This document shows positions 23,327 through 35,386 of a stretch of 64,000 bases of DNA, piece by piece. Every line of letters starts with the position of its first letter. The first letter of the stretch is position 1. The DNA lies in contig KQ965838.1 in NCBI GenBank assembly GCA_001574975.1, positions 1-64,000 on the forward strand, in the 5' to 3' direction. The DNA is from Gonapodya prolifera JEL478. Lineage: Eukaryota > Monoblepharomycota > Monoblepharidomycetes > Monoblepharidales > Gonapodyaceae. Below the pieces are notes generated by a model. The model saw only the letters and a list, made by a program, of their open reading frames with translations. It was not told the origin of the DNA and did no database searches. The position numbers and the translations under genes are program-made.

Positions 23327-24200
23327 TCAGCACAAGCTCTCGTCGCACAACGGCGTCACACCGGGACTTGCCAATTTCTTCGCGTTGTTCACCTGCCTCA
23401 AACACGAGTCGTGGCATGCCGCACCGCACTTTCCATACACGCATGCCGCCGAGCAGTACGTCGGTGCGATGCCGTCCGGATTGGCCCTGATGTAGCTCAA
23501 GCACGAGTCCTTCTCCGATTGGGTCAGTGTGCAAGAAGGGTTGCATGGTGCGCCCGCATTCAGCCCACTGCTGACCGGTGGAGGAGGTGGAGGGCTGGAG
23601 TCCTCTGTGAGTGGACGAAGATAATGAGATTCATGGAGTGTGAGTATTCAATGTGCGTTTCGTGAGTGACCATCTGTGAGACTCAATCCACTCACTGCAG
23701 CACGATTGGAAGCACTGACTGGAGCCGCGCGGGCATGCGCAACTTCCTAGACATGGTGAAATGCGAATTAACAAGGATCGCATGAGTTGAGTAGTGGGAC
23801 TCACGCCCGTAAAACACTCACCGAAATTGCAAATTAGGTTGTTATCACACTGGGAGTCGTTTGAACATGGCCCGTTGAATGAGGAGGAGGAGGAGGAGGA
23901 GGGGGGGGGGGAAGGAAAATTTCCTCCTCCGGATGAGACGCTATCAGGCGTGTCAGTGGTTCCAGTCTGCACTAATGCCCGGATTCACAACACGTGTCAG
24001 CCGAATGTCAGATCTCCGCGTATGCTCACAATTCACAACTCTGCTGACCCCGACTACTCACGCCCTAGTCCAAGGCCAAGCCCAAGTCCTAACGCAATCG
24101 AAACGAGAGCGCAGACCAGCCACATCCAGGCTTTCACCCCCGTTGCGGGAAGCTTTCCGGTGCTCGTCTCGAGCTCTAGTGGGGTCATTTTGGAAGACAT
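23327..24200 (-). CDS. Cysteine-rich protein with N-terminal membrane anchor (type II), unknown function
   Basis: Not a family I recognise. The reading starts MSSKMTPLELETSTGK with a short basic/polar cytosolic tail. One hydrophobic helix follows (AWMWLVCALVSIALGLGLG), typical of a signal anchor. The next exon encodes a Pro/Ser-rich linker with a homopolymeric serine run, then SNDSQCDNNLICNFG. Further exons give GSCACPRGSSQCFQSCC, and the last exon (23327 to about 23605) has at least ten cysteines, including NPSCTLTQSEKDSC, YCSAACVYGKCGAACHDSC and a terminal CDESLC. Even cysteine spacing suggests a disulfide-bonded extracellular or lumenal domain. The genomic DNA here contains a GGA/GGG purine run encoding the linker. 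The protein could be a surface or wall protein. Start and stop are good; small exons are less sure. Confidence 0.65.
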
Positions 24201-24787
24201 ACTTTAGTGGAGTGGTGCTTGTGTTTTTTCTGGGGGGAGGATAGGTCGAAGTGGTTAGCGGATTATAACTTCCGGGTTTGTTACCCAAGTATGTCTAAGA
24301 CACAAGTATGTCTAAGGCATGCTAAGCATCGGAACGTGTCGCATCCCTTTATTGCCGTGCATTGGATCCCACGCTTCATGTCTACATAGGCACAGAGCGC
24401 CTTAGCGTGATAAGGCGCGCACCTCCTGGCTAACGATCGCTATCAGCTCACACGATGGGTTTGCGGTTGCTCATCGGTAATTCAATTCAGTTCATTATAT
24501 GGTGCAAGTTCATGTTTCTATTTGTTTGCAACCGACGGCTGTAAGAATAAGAATAGACTGAAGACCAACGTCATCATAAATCTGCCACACTTGTCCGTGC
24601 ACTCTCCAAACCCATATCCCTACTCCCTGACATATGCGGTAGGCCCAACGTGCCCGTTTTGGTCCGCGAGGCTCGGTCCGACTTGTTCCCGTTGTGTGCG
24701 CTATCCATTCGCCCAGCGACCGAGGCGGCAAACTTGGGGAACGTGTTGCAAAAGAGAGAAGTTAAGACTTCGTCGCGGATTGCTTTA
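24201..24787. other. Intergenic, with a short direct repeat
   Basis: About 590 bases between two minus-strand genes. No gene is visible. A 14-base direct repeat, CAAGTATGTCTAAG, occurs twice near 24286-24317, separated by a few bases. The rest is likely promoter and 5' leader for the cysteine-rich gene and 3' flank of the RGS gene. Confidence 0.5.
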
Positions 24788-26561
24788 TTAAGAGGGGAGC
24801 AATCGTGTAAGCTTCTTCGATGGTTGTGAAACCCAACAAGAGAACCAACCGCGAAACATTCCGAACGTGTAAAGGCCCGCGTTCACCTTGTCCTCTGCGT
24901 CCTTGACCACCAAGAACGACAGATTCAGCTCCAGCTCTGCTCCCCGTTTAATGAACCGCTCGAAAAGTCCCTGGAATAAATGACAGCAAGCAGAGGGGAT
25001 GGCTTGGTTTGCATAGTCCACTTGAGTCACGGACGTAACATCAATGTCCTTGGAAAACGAATTTGATCGGACAATTGACCCAAAGGTACTTAAGCGCCCA
25101 AGCTGGTCTTTGGGGGTCGTTGTAAGCATTGGGCGAGACTCAAATAGTCCTTGCGGCCCTGGGCTCAACAAATGGGATTGTGATGCGCGGAGAGCGGCCA
25201 CCGCAGCGGTCACGGCAACATCGTGTGCCTCCAAGAAGAGTACTAACTCGGCGCAGAGATCGCGGGCGGCAAACAGTCGAAACTCATTCCAGAGTGGGTC
25301 TCCACGAGAACTGCAGGTCAGGTGTTGAAATGACAGGACCTCGGAGCGTTGGGATAATTCAAAGAATGTGCCGCGACGGCGTCCTGGATATAGCCATTAG
25401 ACATGTCATCAACGGGGTGTAAGGGTCCGTGGGATTACGTGAACCGAAAGCAGCAAAAGCACATATACATTTTCGCTTACCAGACCTCCAGGCTACGAAC
25501 GTCGGATACACTGCGTGAACAAGTAGTGACTCCGTTCCACAGATGCAAGAGATGAAAACTCCGTTTATCCACTGCGTTAGAAAGCTTGGCGCCCAAGTTT
25601 GGAGTACTGTGTCTGTTTGTGGACCAGAATGTCTGAGTTCAGCAGAAAGGGGAGAGCAAGAGCACCGACAAGGGTCTCGGAATAGTGTTTACTCACACGA
25701 CACAATGCCTAATGTCGAGGTGAGGACATCACAAATATACAGCCACCTTATATTGGCGACGTCCTCCATACTCCAAAGGGTGTGTAGTAAGAGCGGGATG
25801 GGTCCAGTCAAAAATATCAAGCCCAAAACTTTCACGACCAGGTATCCAGATTGTTCACCATGGCACAGCTCCCAGGAGGGACGAACAAGCTGATTAGGAA
25901 GGAACACGCCCACTATAAAGCTTATTTGCGTGGCAAAAACCATCCCCAGCAGGAATTTCGTTGTGAGAAGCCGTCGGTGCCGCATAATTAATCGGACCAA
26001 TACATTTCCCATGTCGGGGGTTTTCGTTGTTCCTGACAGAATCGCGACTTCATTTTCTTTGTACTTCATGATGACAACAATGGCGGAAGCCGTACCGGCA
26101 GCCAGCGATGTGGCGGCACCTGTTCAAGAGAATGAGTTTCTTGTTATCTTGAAGTGGAAGTGTACCGAGGAACCTACCAACAACATATACGTAATACGAA
26201 GCTCTGCAGTCGTTTTCGAGCAGAGCAGAGTCCATAAGAAACGCCCCTGGGTGGAAACTGCCTTGAATGGCACATATGAAACCAAAGTCCAATCGACCTT
26301 ACCACACCACATCACCAGCTGACCCAGCAAAATGAGTACTATCAACCCTGGAGAGCGCTTCATGACCGCATTAGATATCATTAGGTAGCACGCGAGTGTA
26401 TGACCAACCATTTGAATAAACACTGAGCCTTGGAACCACAAGTAGGCTAGAATGGAGGCGATCCATGCTGTGACGTACAGCAGCGACATGGATAAACACA
26501 ATTCATTGCAGGCACCAATCCGCCACATGGTTGGGGGAAGGTATACTACTGGAGGATCCAT
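24788..26561 (-). CDS. Seven-helix membrane protein with C-terminal RGS-like domain
   Basis: Candidate G-protein signalling receptor/regulator at a membrane. The N-terminal half shows successive hydrophobic segments: LSMSLLYVTAWIASILAYLW, MVGHTLACYLMI, SPGLIVLILLGQLVMWC, then FLLGMVFATQISFIVGVFL, VKVLGLIFLTGPIPLLLHTL and WINGVFISCICGTESLLVH. Basic loops such as RLIMRHRRLLTTKF lie between them. Splicing at about 25390 gives SEVLSFQHLTCSSRGDPLW then NEFRLFAARDLCAELVLFLE, which matches the start of RGS domains (Fr-F-A-x-x-x-L-C-x-E-n-v-x-F-x-E). HLFQGLFERFIKRGAELELN follows as the later RGS helices. Fungi have 7TM proteins with RGS domains (GprK-type), where the RGS part speeds GTP hydrolysis by G-alpha. 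The helix count is by eye, and the last 30 residues may belong to a mis-set exon end. Confidence 0.65.
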
Positions 26562-26988
26562 TCAATCGGCGAAGATTGGAGGGAGCTTCCCAACTCTTCG
26601 CCGATCAATGGGGTTCCGCTAAAGCTTGCTCTTAGCGAAATCGTTAGGCAAAAGGCAGCCCCGTTGACCTGTGAACGTACTAGGTGCGCTCCCTTGCCCT
26701 TTGTTTCATGTGATGGATTCGTTGGAGGATCCCCTCTGCTGCGGTCTAGTCTGAGTGAAGAGCGAGCCCTCTCAAACAGACAAGCTGACAGGTGTTCGAA
26801 AATCAAAGCGTAAACCGTGCGATCGTCGCGAATACTTAAGTCGAGCGCAGACAGCCGCTTTCGTAGGCATCTTAAGAGCGGCTGGAGGTGAGTTTTCTGT
26901 TAGTCCACGTGCTGAAACGCCACTCACTGTTCGGCTTCTGCAAGCTCAAGTTTTTCATTCGCAGCCTTGGTGGTGACACCACACCTGG
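26562..26988. other. Divergent intergenic region
   Basis: About 430 bases between the RGS membrane-protein gene (minus) and the ankyrin/SH3 gene (plus). It should hold both promoters. No gene or repeat is seen. Confidence 0.5.
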
Positions 26989-29896
26989 ATGGCCTCAGAG
27001 GGCGCAAATGGTCGTCTCATTGATGCCCTGGAGAACGCTGACCTCGAGGAAGTTCGCCGAGCTTTGAGGCAAGGCGCAAACGCAAATGAAGCACGAAAAC
27101 GAGTGACGCTCCTTGTTCGCCTACCAGATGGAACGACTCGATCGGATTCGCAGCTTATGGAGCCACCTCTTGCCCTCGCGATTCGAACTGGCAGGGCAGA
27201 TTTGGTGAAGGCTCTCATTGACTCTGGTATGTGCACCGTACTCTCATGTATGAGGAAGCGCGAAGAATAAGCCGTACTGCTATTTACTTCTCGGAAGGAT
27301 GCGATCCAAATGTCAAGATTGAATGGTCTATCGGTGGATGGCACTCACCCTGGAGTGAGTAAGGATCGGTCACGCTCTCAGAATAAAACGAGATAACGAA
27401 AACGTTCCTGTCATGCGTCCTTCCATGTCCGACAGCACAACTTCGGTGGGACTCACAACGCTGGGACGAAGACGATGCGCTCAAGTTTGCCTCTGCGCTC
27501 GACTTTGCACTTACCCGCGGCCGCCGCCTATTCAACTTTCCCGGCCGCGAAGTTACTCTTCGTAGCCCGTCAGATGGCGACGCCGTGTGTGTTTGGATCT
27601 CCCTGCAACCCCAAATCGAAGTGATTCGCGTACTCCTTGAAGGAGGGGCGCGAGTCACTCCAACGGCTCTCGTCCGAGCAAAAGGGCTCAAGAATCCCCA
27701 ACTGCTTGAGCTAGTCCATGATTTTGCCTCCAAGGAGCCAGTTATCTCTCCAGTTGCAACGTCCCCAACCACCGTCTCTCCTCTGAAGGGATCGTACCCT
27801 CAGCTTGAACTTCCCCCATCCCGAGACGCGCAGCAGCGCTCAGGAGGTCCTTTGCATCAACGTCAGCCATCCAAAGGCCGGAGTGCCATTAGGCTGTCTC
27901 CGACAGCACCTGATGTTGTTGAGCAAGAATCAGCTCCTTCACTTTCGGACTCTCCATCTGTTGGACTGGCGGCCCCTGCAGCCGAGGTACCGATGGCGGA
28001 TGTGACCACCTCTCCCCCCTTAGCCCCTTCACCACTTCCCTCCGACGCTGGTGAAATTGCGGACTTGCTGGCTACAGTTGCGGACCTACGAGCTGTCCTT
28101 GCCGAACGTGACGCTCGAATCAGCGAGCTTGAACAAGACCTTGACGTCACTGTGGACGACCTTCAACAAGTACTTGCAGACGGTGACTCGGAACCGACAC
28201 AAAGAGACAGGGAACGCAGGAAGCGTCTGGTAGAGTTGGAGAATGGAATTAGGGAACGTGATGAAAGGCTTGCCCAAGCAGAGGCAGAGCTTGTGGAGCT
28301 CAGAGAGAAGGAAGAGCGAGTACAAGAGCTGGAGGAAATGGTCCGGGAACGGGAAGAAAAGATTGCAACCATGGAGGAAGAGAGGACCCGTCTAGAGGAT
28401 GGTAGCTTGCTTTCTGGCACATCGAGTACGGAGCTCTTGAATAGTGGGGAGATGCCTGCGTTATCGCTACATGAAGTTACCCCTATTGACGAGGACACTC
28501 TTAAAACTGTTGACCCTGCCATAATCATAAACTTTCTCCTTACCGGCATCCGCGAACGTGATGTCAACATCACTCTTCTTGTCGAAACCGACCATCGGCG
28601 CCGAGCCACAATTGCGGCTCTTCGAGGACAGCTTTTGTCCCTCGAGGAAGCTCAACGCAACGCAGAGGCAAGTCATGCTCGAACTTTGGCAGATCGTACC
28701 GAGCGCATCACCACCCTCGGCAACGAACTCGGAGCAGCGCAGAGGCAAGCTCAGGAGGCGAGAGGCCAAGTGCGCTCTCGCGAAGACAGAATAGCCAAAT
28801 TGATGAATCAAATCGCGATGCTGGAGGAGGATGTGCTGGGGAGGACGATAGGGGACGAGAACGAAGCAGCTGCATATGCTGAGTCCCTGCGCGCTCAGGT
28901 CAGAGAACGAGACGATAGAATTGCAGACCTGGAAGAGGTGCGTTGCTGGTTTGCAGATTTCTTGGCAAATCAAGTCAACCCATTCGTGATTAGGAAATGT
29001 ACAAAGGTTATCGCCAAACTGCCGAGGAAATACGACAACTCAAGGAAAACACGAGGAAAGCAGATAAACTTCAACAGAGCACAAAGGACGAGCTCGCCTC
29101 CGTCCTTGAAGCCGAGAGCTCCCTTCTTCAAAAGCAGCTATCCGAGGAGCGCGACCAGAACAAAGATCTGAAGGAGCAAGTGCGATATCTCGAAAGTGAA
29201 CTCGCTGTGGAGAAATCTCGTGCTGGAGACATGGCTCTTCTCCGAGAGCCTTTCCCCCGTGGGCTGACACCGGACCTTTCCTCGAACGTCACTCGCCACT
29301 TGGAGACTGAACTTGCTTCCGAACGGGAAAAAGTGGACCGATTATTGCGGGAGCTCAAGAGCTTAGAACGGAAGCATGCCGAAGTGGAAGCCGGACAAAC
29401 AGGAGCAGCGCCAATCAATCCTCAAAGTGGTTGGCTGGAATGGGGTACTAAGCGCCATGTATTGGCGAAAGACCAGAGTGCCGCCGCGACTGTGAATGGA
29501 CAGAGCCAGGTCAATGGGACTCGGCAAATGAGAACAGTCGCCCCGACTCCGCCGTCTCTTGTGAAACGGACCCTAATCGTGGTGGCGTCATACGAGCCAA
29601 AGGCGAAGGATGAGCTGACTCTGAAGATTGGAGATATCGTGGTTTGTTTGTTCGAATGGGGGGACGGTTGGGGTGCGGTGCGTTTTTCTTTCAATCCCTT
29701 CCGTTGAGTACATCCTTTTATCATAATGCTGTTCCAACTCTCCATTCCATAGGGAACAAACAAATCACGTATACAGACTGGCTTCTTCCCTTTGTCATGC
29801 GTGTCGTTGGAGTCGCAAAGCGTGAGTGAAGTGGTACCGGTGATACCAACTCGTACGCTGTCCTTGCGAGACAGGCGAGCGACCTTAAATGCTTAA
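26989..29896 (+). CDS. Ankyrin / coiled-coil / SH3 scaffold protein
   Basis: Unrecognised as a named family but clearly modular. The start ATG leads into an ankyrin-like repeat, ALENADLEEVRRALRQGANA, and a second, PPLALAIRTGRADLVKALID. Another repeat-like segment is IEVIRVLLEGGARVTP. A Pro/Ser-rich disordered linker covers about 27740-28050. A long coiled coil, rich in Glu/Arg/Leu heptads, runs from about 28050 to 29400 (for example AVLAERDARISELEQDLDV). The C-terminus is an SH3 domain: LIVVASYEPKAKDELTLKIG, then EWGDGWG, spliced to GTNKSRIQTGFFPLSCV. SH3 hallmarks (ALYDY-like start, D-E-L, G-W, F-P) are present. The layout suggests a cytoplasmic scaffold that binds proline-rich partners and dimerises through the coil. 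A tail of about 28 residues follows the SH3 domain before the stop at 29894. Confidence 0.72.
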
Positions 29897-30140
29897 AGTA
29901 TTAAGTGCTGGCCATCCAGTGCCCACGTAGGTCGGAAATATATGATTTACGTATGTATGTCGTAGAGTTATAAGTTATATTTTGTCTTCCTGTTCTGATC
30001 ATGTGGCAAGACGGGCTCGTTGTGTTGTGGATACCATGTAGACAGTTAAGTCTAGTGCAACTTTGTCCGTTTCTTCGATTTTCGAAATTCGTGGATGTTT
30101 AGGTATCAGTCTAAATACATTGCAAAAGTTTAAAAAACGC

Positions 30141-32903
30141 TCAATCGTCAAACACGACCTTGCCGAGAAGCTCCTGAGCGTCGTAAATGAGAGCTGGCAC
30201 AGGTCTAATTTTGTAGAACTAAGAAACGCGATCGTTTTAGAATACCGTGATTTTAAAATCTCGTTGAAGTGACCACACACCTCGATTGCTTTCTTCACCC
30301 GTTGAGCATGCACGTCAGGTACAAGACCGAACTTTTTAAAGATGAGCTAAAACGATCATCGCACACCGAGTTGGCAACTCCTGTTTTAAAGTACTAACGA
30401 AAAGCCAGCCCCAGCTCACCTCGTATGGGGAACTCGCCCCAAACCAGTCCACACCGTGGCTTACGTGCGCCCATTTTTGCCAACCGAAAGTTCCGGCAGC
30501 CTCAGCGCTCACGACAGGGATTCCTTCACCGAGGACGGATCGTTGATAGTCGAGAGATTGTTTCGCAAAGAGCTCCAGGCAAGGGGCAGAAACGACACGA
30601 GCCTGGAAAGAGGAAACACGGTTGAGATTATAATGGACACAACATCACGAACTGCAATCTGACCTGAATTCCCTCGCTGGCGAGAAGTTTGGCAGTCTCA
30701 ACAATCAAAGATACTTCAGAGCCAGTGGCAACAAGAACGACGTCCGGTTTCGGGACGTCCGACAGGATGTAGGCACCGAATGCGACCTTGTCGGCGCTTG
30801 TTCCAGACAATCGGGGGAGATTCTGCTTGCTGAACGCGAATACGGAAGGGCCTTCCCTGAATTTGAGCGCCTGAGCGTATGATCCTGCAGTCTCATTTCC
30901 ATCGGCAGGGCGGAAGAGGTAGAGGTTGGGAAGAGCTCGCAGCCAGGGAATGTTCTCGCTGGCTTGGTGAGTGCGGCCGTCTTCACCAACGGCGATGGAG
31001 TCGTGCGTGGTGATGTAGAGCACCTGGTGACGGCTCAGTGCTGATAGACGGATGGCACCCGCGGCGTATGTGATGAAGTTGAGGTACGTGGCGTTGAAGG
31101 GGATGATGCCACCATACGCGGCGACACCGTTGCTGAAGGCGGCCATGCCATGTTCGCGCACTCCGAATCGGACGTAGCGTCCAGCGTAGTTCCCATACTT
31201 GTTGCCGTCCTGAAAAAAACCACACAATTTTCGATTGATTGTTCTTGGAAAACAGTCCATCGGCACTCACGGGTTGGAACTCAGTTTTGCCTTTGTAGCC
31301 AGTGCTGTTTGATCCAGTCAGATCAGCAGAGCCCCCGAACAGTTCAGGGAAAACTGGTGTGAGAGCATTAAGGCAGTCCAAAGAGGCCACACGTGTCGCG
31401 ACCTGCGGTCCTGATGGGTCGTAGACGGGAAGAAGCTTTTCAAAGTCCTTGGGCAATTCCTTCTTTATCAGACGGCGTTCGAATTCGGCCGCCTGTGAGC
31501 ATTCGAAGTTAATGGAGAGCAAAAAGGATTGGCGAGGTGTTTAGTCTACGTACCTCCGCAGGATAGGCTTCCGCAAACTTGCTGTACAACGCATTCCACT
31601 CCTTCTCAGCTTGGACACCTTTTGCGCGCACGGCAGCGTAAAGCTCATAGACCTGTAGCCCGAAAAGTGGAGATCACAATGTTGAAATTTGATGACGCTC
31701 AGGAAGTCCCAGTTTCACTCACGTCTTCCTCAACATGGAAGTGTTTCTCCGGATCAAAGCCGAACTTCTTCTTCATTTCAGCGATGTCTTTAGGTTCCAG
31801 AGGTACCCCGTGAACCTTTTCGGTACCTTGATTTTGAGATCCGTAGCCGATAGTAGTCCTACGAGAGAAAAGCAAAAATTGGTTAGGAAATGTCCTTATC
31901 AAAAGTGTTGAAGTTACAAACCTGATGGTGATCAGACTTGGCTTGTCCTTAACGGCAATGGCAGCTTCAATTGCTTTGGCGATACCGTCAAGGTCACTGT
32001 CTCCGTCCTCGACGGTCTGCGTGTGCCATCCGTAAGATTCATGACGAGCGTTTACGTCCTCAGTGAACGTCAAGTCGATCTCGCCTGGCACAACCGGCAA
32101 TCAGTTCTCAAATCTCATTTCACTGAAAACCAGTACCATACCATCGATTTGGATGTTGTTCGCGTCGTAAAGAACAATGAGATTGCCAAGCTTCAAGTGG
32201 CCGGCGAGGGATGCCGCTTCGCAGGCAACGCCCTCTTGGAAGCAGCCATCTCCAATCATGACGAACACGTTGTTGTCCACAACGGGGAAGTCCGGTTTGT
32301 TGAAGGTCGCCGCGAGGTGTCGTTCGGCGGCCGCCAGACCAACACCCATGGAGATTCCCTGTCCAAGAGGTCCTGTTGTAACTTCAACACCGTCAGTCAG
32401 ATGGACTTCGGGATGTCCAGGGGTGCTATAAAAGACCAGATAAACACGATGAGATCCAACTCGTTACAGGACTACACAGAAGAGCTCACTTGCTCCCCAT
32501 TTGACGGAAAGATTTCAGGTCATCGATGCTCATCTTGTAACCTAGGAGGTGGAGCATCACATACTGAAGGGCGGAGCCGTGGCCGTTGGAGAGAATGAAG
32601 CGGTCTCTGTTGAGCTGATCATCAAGGCGATTCGGAGATTATGGGGAGAAACGCCCAGGTAGTTTGTGATAAGTCGGCTGTATTCGGCGATTTGGGAAAC
32701 ATTTGCCATCTTACCCAGTGAGAGTTTGTCGGATTCGCCTTGAGGTACTTGGTAAAAAGAACGTGTGCCATCGGAGCACATCCAATGGGTGCCCCGGGGT
32801 GACCAGAATTCGCTTTACGGACGGTGTCCGCACCAAGAACGCGAATCGTGTTGACTGCTTTACGATCCACATCCGTGAACGACGAGTGTCCGTTTACGGT
32901 CAT
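30141..32903 (-). CDS. TKL1: Transketolase
   Basis: Thiamine-diphosphate enzyme of the pentose phosphate pathway, moving two-carbon units between ketose donors and aldose acceptors in the cytosol. The chosen start ([20 protein letters not shown]) is the one matching family length; an in-frame extension to 33014 exists but looks like leader sequence. The N-terminal domain has [20 protein letters not shown]. The ThDP region includes [20 protein letters not shown] followed by [14 protein letters not shown]. The pyrimidine domain has [20 protein letters not shown], with the catalytic Glu in [26 protein letters not shown] precedes the C-terminal domain, with [18 protein letters not shown]. By my joins the last exon is [10 protein letters not shown]. 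Eight or more introns. Confidence 0.95.
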
Positions 32904-33396
32904 TGTGGCGAGTTTCGAGAGAGATTGACAGTGAAACACAGTGCCAGAATGGACCGATGCCCTTTTGAAGACACCTGAAAATGCGCCGGTGACCAAAGCG
33001 GCCAGTAAGGTCAATGGTCGAATCCGCCTCCCCCCCGAAGCTCGGATTTTTCACAGAAACTCGCAATTAGCATGAATGGAAGCATAAATGACAGGACTTT
33101 TTCTACTTGTCGTCACTTTGATGTGTGACAGATTTTAGGCTGAAACACATCACCCGACACTGTCGAAGTCAACGCCCTGCAAACTCTAGCCTGGGGCAAT
33201 TGTGTGCTATCACAAGAAGTCCAGCTAGAGCGCCGGCGAGTCTTGACGTTGTCACCATGACCGCAATCTCTTCGCTTTTGCTAGGGAGTTCACATTGGTG
33301 ATAGAAGATACCGTACGTCCTTTGTAAGGTAGCATGCACCACGAGCAAGTGAATTCCATTCGTCTTTTGATGTGAAGTTTATCAAGTGTGATCGGG
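32904..33396. other. Divergent intergenic region
   Basis: About 490 bases between transketolase (minus) and the acetyltransferase-family gene (plus). It should carry both promoters. The in-frame upstream codons of transketolase (to 33014) lie here. No separate gene is seen. Confidence 0.5.
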
Positions 33397-35233
33397 ATGC
33401 GGCCAGCTGGCGGGCCGGAGTTTACAAAGAAGCTGGACCACCCCCATCTGCCTTTCGAGCTCGTCATGCAGCCGCTCGTATCAAATCCCGCCTCTCCATC
33501 GTTCACGCTCCCACCACCTGCTCCAGGAATTGGGGTGTGTCATCAGTGGGCTCCCTAATCAAGACTGATGCCTTGGTGATGAACTCATACAACATTTGAT
33601 TCTCTCCACATCCCACCAACGCACACAACCTTCTCGTCTGCCAGGATGGAACGGAGTTTTACGACCTAGGGCAATTCAAGTTTCAGTCGGGAGGGTCCCT
33701 TCCTCGACTCGTACTCGCGTACAAAACGTTTGGCAAGCTGAACTCGAGCAAAGACAATGGTCGGTGCTCAGACATCAACCGAAGTGCTTCCACTCGATCA
33801 ATTGACGTGGTGTTCCACTCCATCTTCGCTTTTTGATTTAATCCGTCAGCGATCGTGTTTCCGACCTGCTACGCTGGCTTATGGCAAGACCAAGTATGGC
33901 TTATTGGAGCAGGGAAGGCGTTGGGTAAGAATTCAATCTTAAGCCACCTGCCAAGCCTTGTTTCTCACTGTAATTCAAGATCCAAACAATTACTTCATTG
34001 TGATACCTTGCTTGTTTGGTGGATCTCAATCTTCATCGCCCTCCAACACCCCGGATCCATACTACGGCCCTCGATTCCCCAACATAACCATTTACGACAA
34101 TGTTGTTGCCCAGCACAAGCTGGTCACTGAGTACTTGGGAGTCAGAAGGATCAAACTTGTGGTGGGCTGGAGTATGGGAGCGCAGCAAACATTCCAATGG
34201 TGAGTGAATATCGTCTTTCGACCGTTTGGGAACACGGATATGTCGATTGTCGATTGCTATCCTTTTGCTGGAACTCTGTGACGGAAGGATCAGTCGCGAT
34301 TCAACGTGTTTGTGGAAGATTACTATACCTGAAGAGGTCGTACTAATAAGCGCCACCAACTCAACTTGCTCAAACTATGTTCAACTAGGGCCGCGCTGTA
34401 TCCTAACGTGGTCGAGCGTATAGCACCGTTCTGTGGCTCATCTAAAACTTCAGTGCACAATCAAATCTTCCTTGAGGGCGTGAAGGCCGCCTTATTGGCA
34501 GACTCTGAGTTCCGAGATGGATGGTAAAGCACGGCTGCCCAAACTTTGGTATACGCGAGGAGAACACGTGCATTCACCCCACAGGTACGCCAAGTACCAA
34601 ACGTACCCGCATAAAGGGATGCGTGCTTTCGCCCGGGTCTACGCCGGATGGGTCTGCTCGCAAGCTTGGTTTCGAGAAGGAAAGCACATTGAAATGGGCT
34701 ACACTAGTCTGGAGGACTTTCTCGTTGGATCACGGGAAGGTTCGGTCATTTCCAACATTCTGTATCTATCGCGCCTCACACGTTCGCTGGTACAGGATTC
34801 TGGCTTACGAAGGACCCCAATGACCTTCTCGCGATGATGTGGACATGGATCCATGCTGACGCTTCGGCCAATGAGCTATACCTTGGAGATCTCGCGCGTG
34901 CACTGGGCGCCATGAAAGCCAAGGCAGTTGTTATGCCTGGTCGAACCGATCTTTACTTCCCGCCAGAGGTGTGTCCGAATTGGTCTGAACATTTCCGACA
35001 AGTTGCTGACCCGAACTTTGTGAAGGACAACGAAATCGAGGTATCCATGATGCCCAACGCGGTGTGTGTGCCTATTGAATCCATATGTGAGTAACTGCGG
35101 TGCTCCACTTTGGAACACGTCCAATAAATCTTCCCTGAATCCAGGGGGTCATCTGGCTGGAAATGGCAACGATCAAGCGGATGTCGCCTTCTTGTCTGAG
35201 ATGATCACGGAGCTCCTGAAAGAAGAAGTTTGA
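33397..35233 (+). CDS. Alpha/beta hydrolase of the homoserine O-acetyltransferase (MetX-like) family
   Basis: Alpha/beta-hydrolase-fold protein related to homoserine acetyltransferases but probably not the biosynthetic enzyme. Key segments are RLVLAYKTFGKLNSSKDN, then AIVFPTCYAGLWQDQVWLIG (oxyanion region). VVGWSMGAQQTFQW holds the nucleophile Ser in a GxSxG elbow. VVMPGRTDLYFPPE carries the acid Asp, and the spliced IWGHLAGNG carries the catalytic His. Bacterial and yeast MetX enzymes keep longer conserved substrate-loop sequences that I do not see here; fungi commonly hold extra paralogues of this form with unknown acyl substrates. The start is uncertain: a Pro-rich first exon (33397 to about 33531) joins in phase to DGTEFYDLGQFKFQ. 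No signal peptide is obvious. Confidence 0.8.
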
Positions 35234-35386
35234 AATTCTTCCAAAGAGGGACAACGGTTTTAGAAACATGTATTCAAAATCGCATTCAGTCATTGTTGTG
35301 CCCCGTCGTTTGCCCGTTCATTGATGGTCCTGCGGCCCATTCCGTCACACGAAGATCACTTCCAGTTTCATCCCTTCTCCTTCCCC

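Noticed and set aside
23879-23930. GGA/GGG purine run read as a possible microsatellite or regulatory element
   Set aside because: It is explained as codons for the Pro/Ser linker of the minus-strand cysteine-rich protein.
32903-33014. Extended transketolase N-terminus (start at 33014)
   Set aside because: The added residues are Ser/Ala/Leu-rich and could suggest a targeting peptide. The internal Met gives the standard cytosolic length, and the upstream codons lie in the divergent promoter region. Not excluded.
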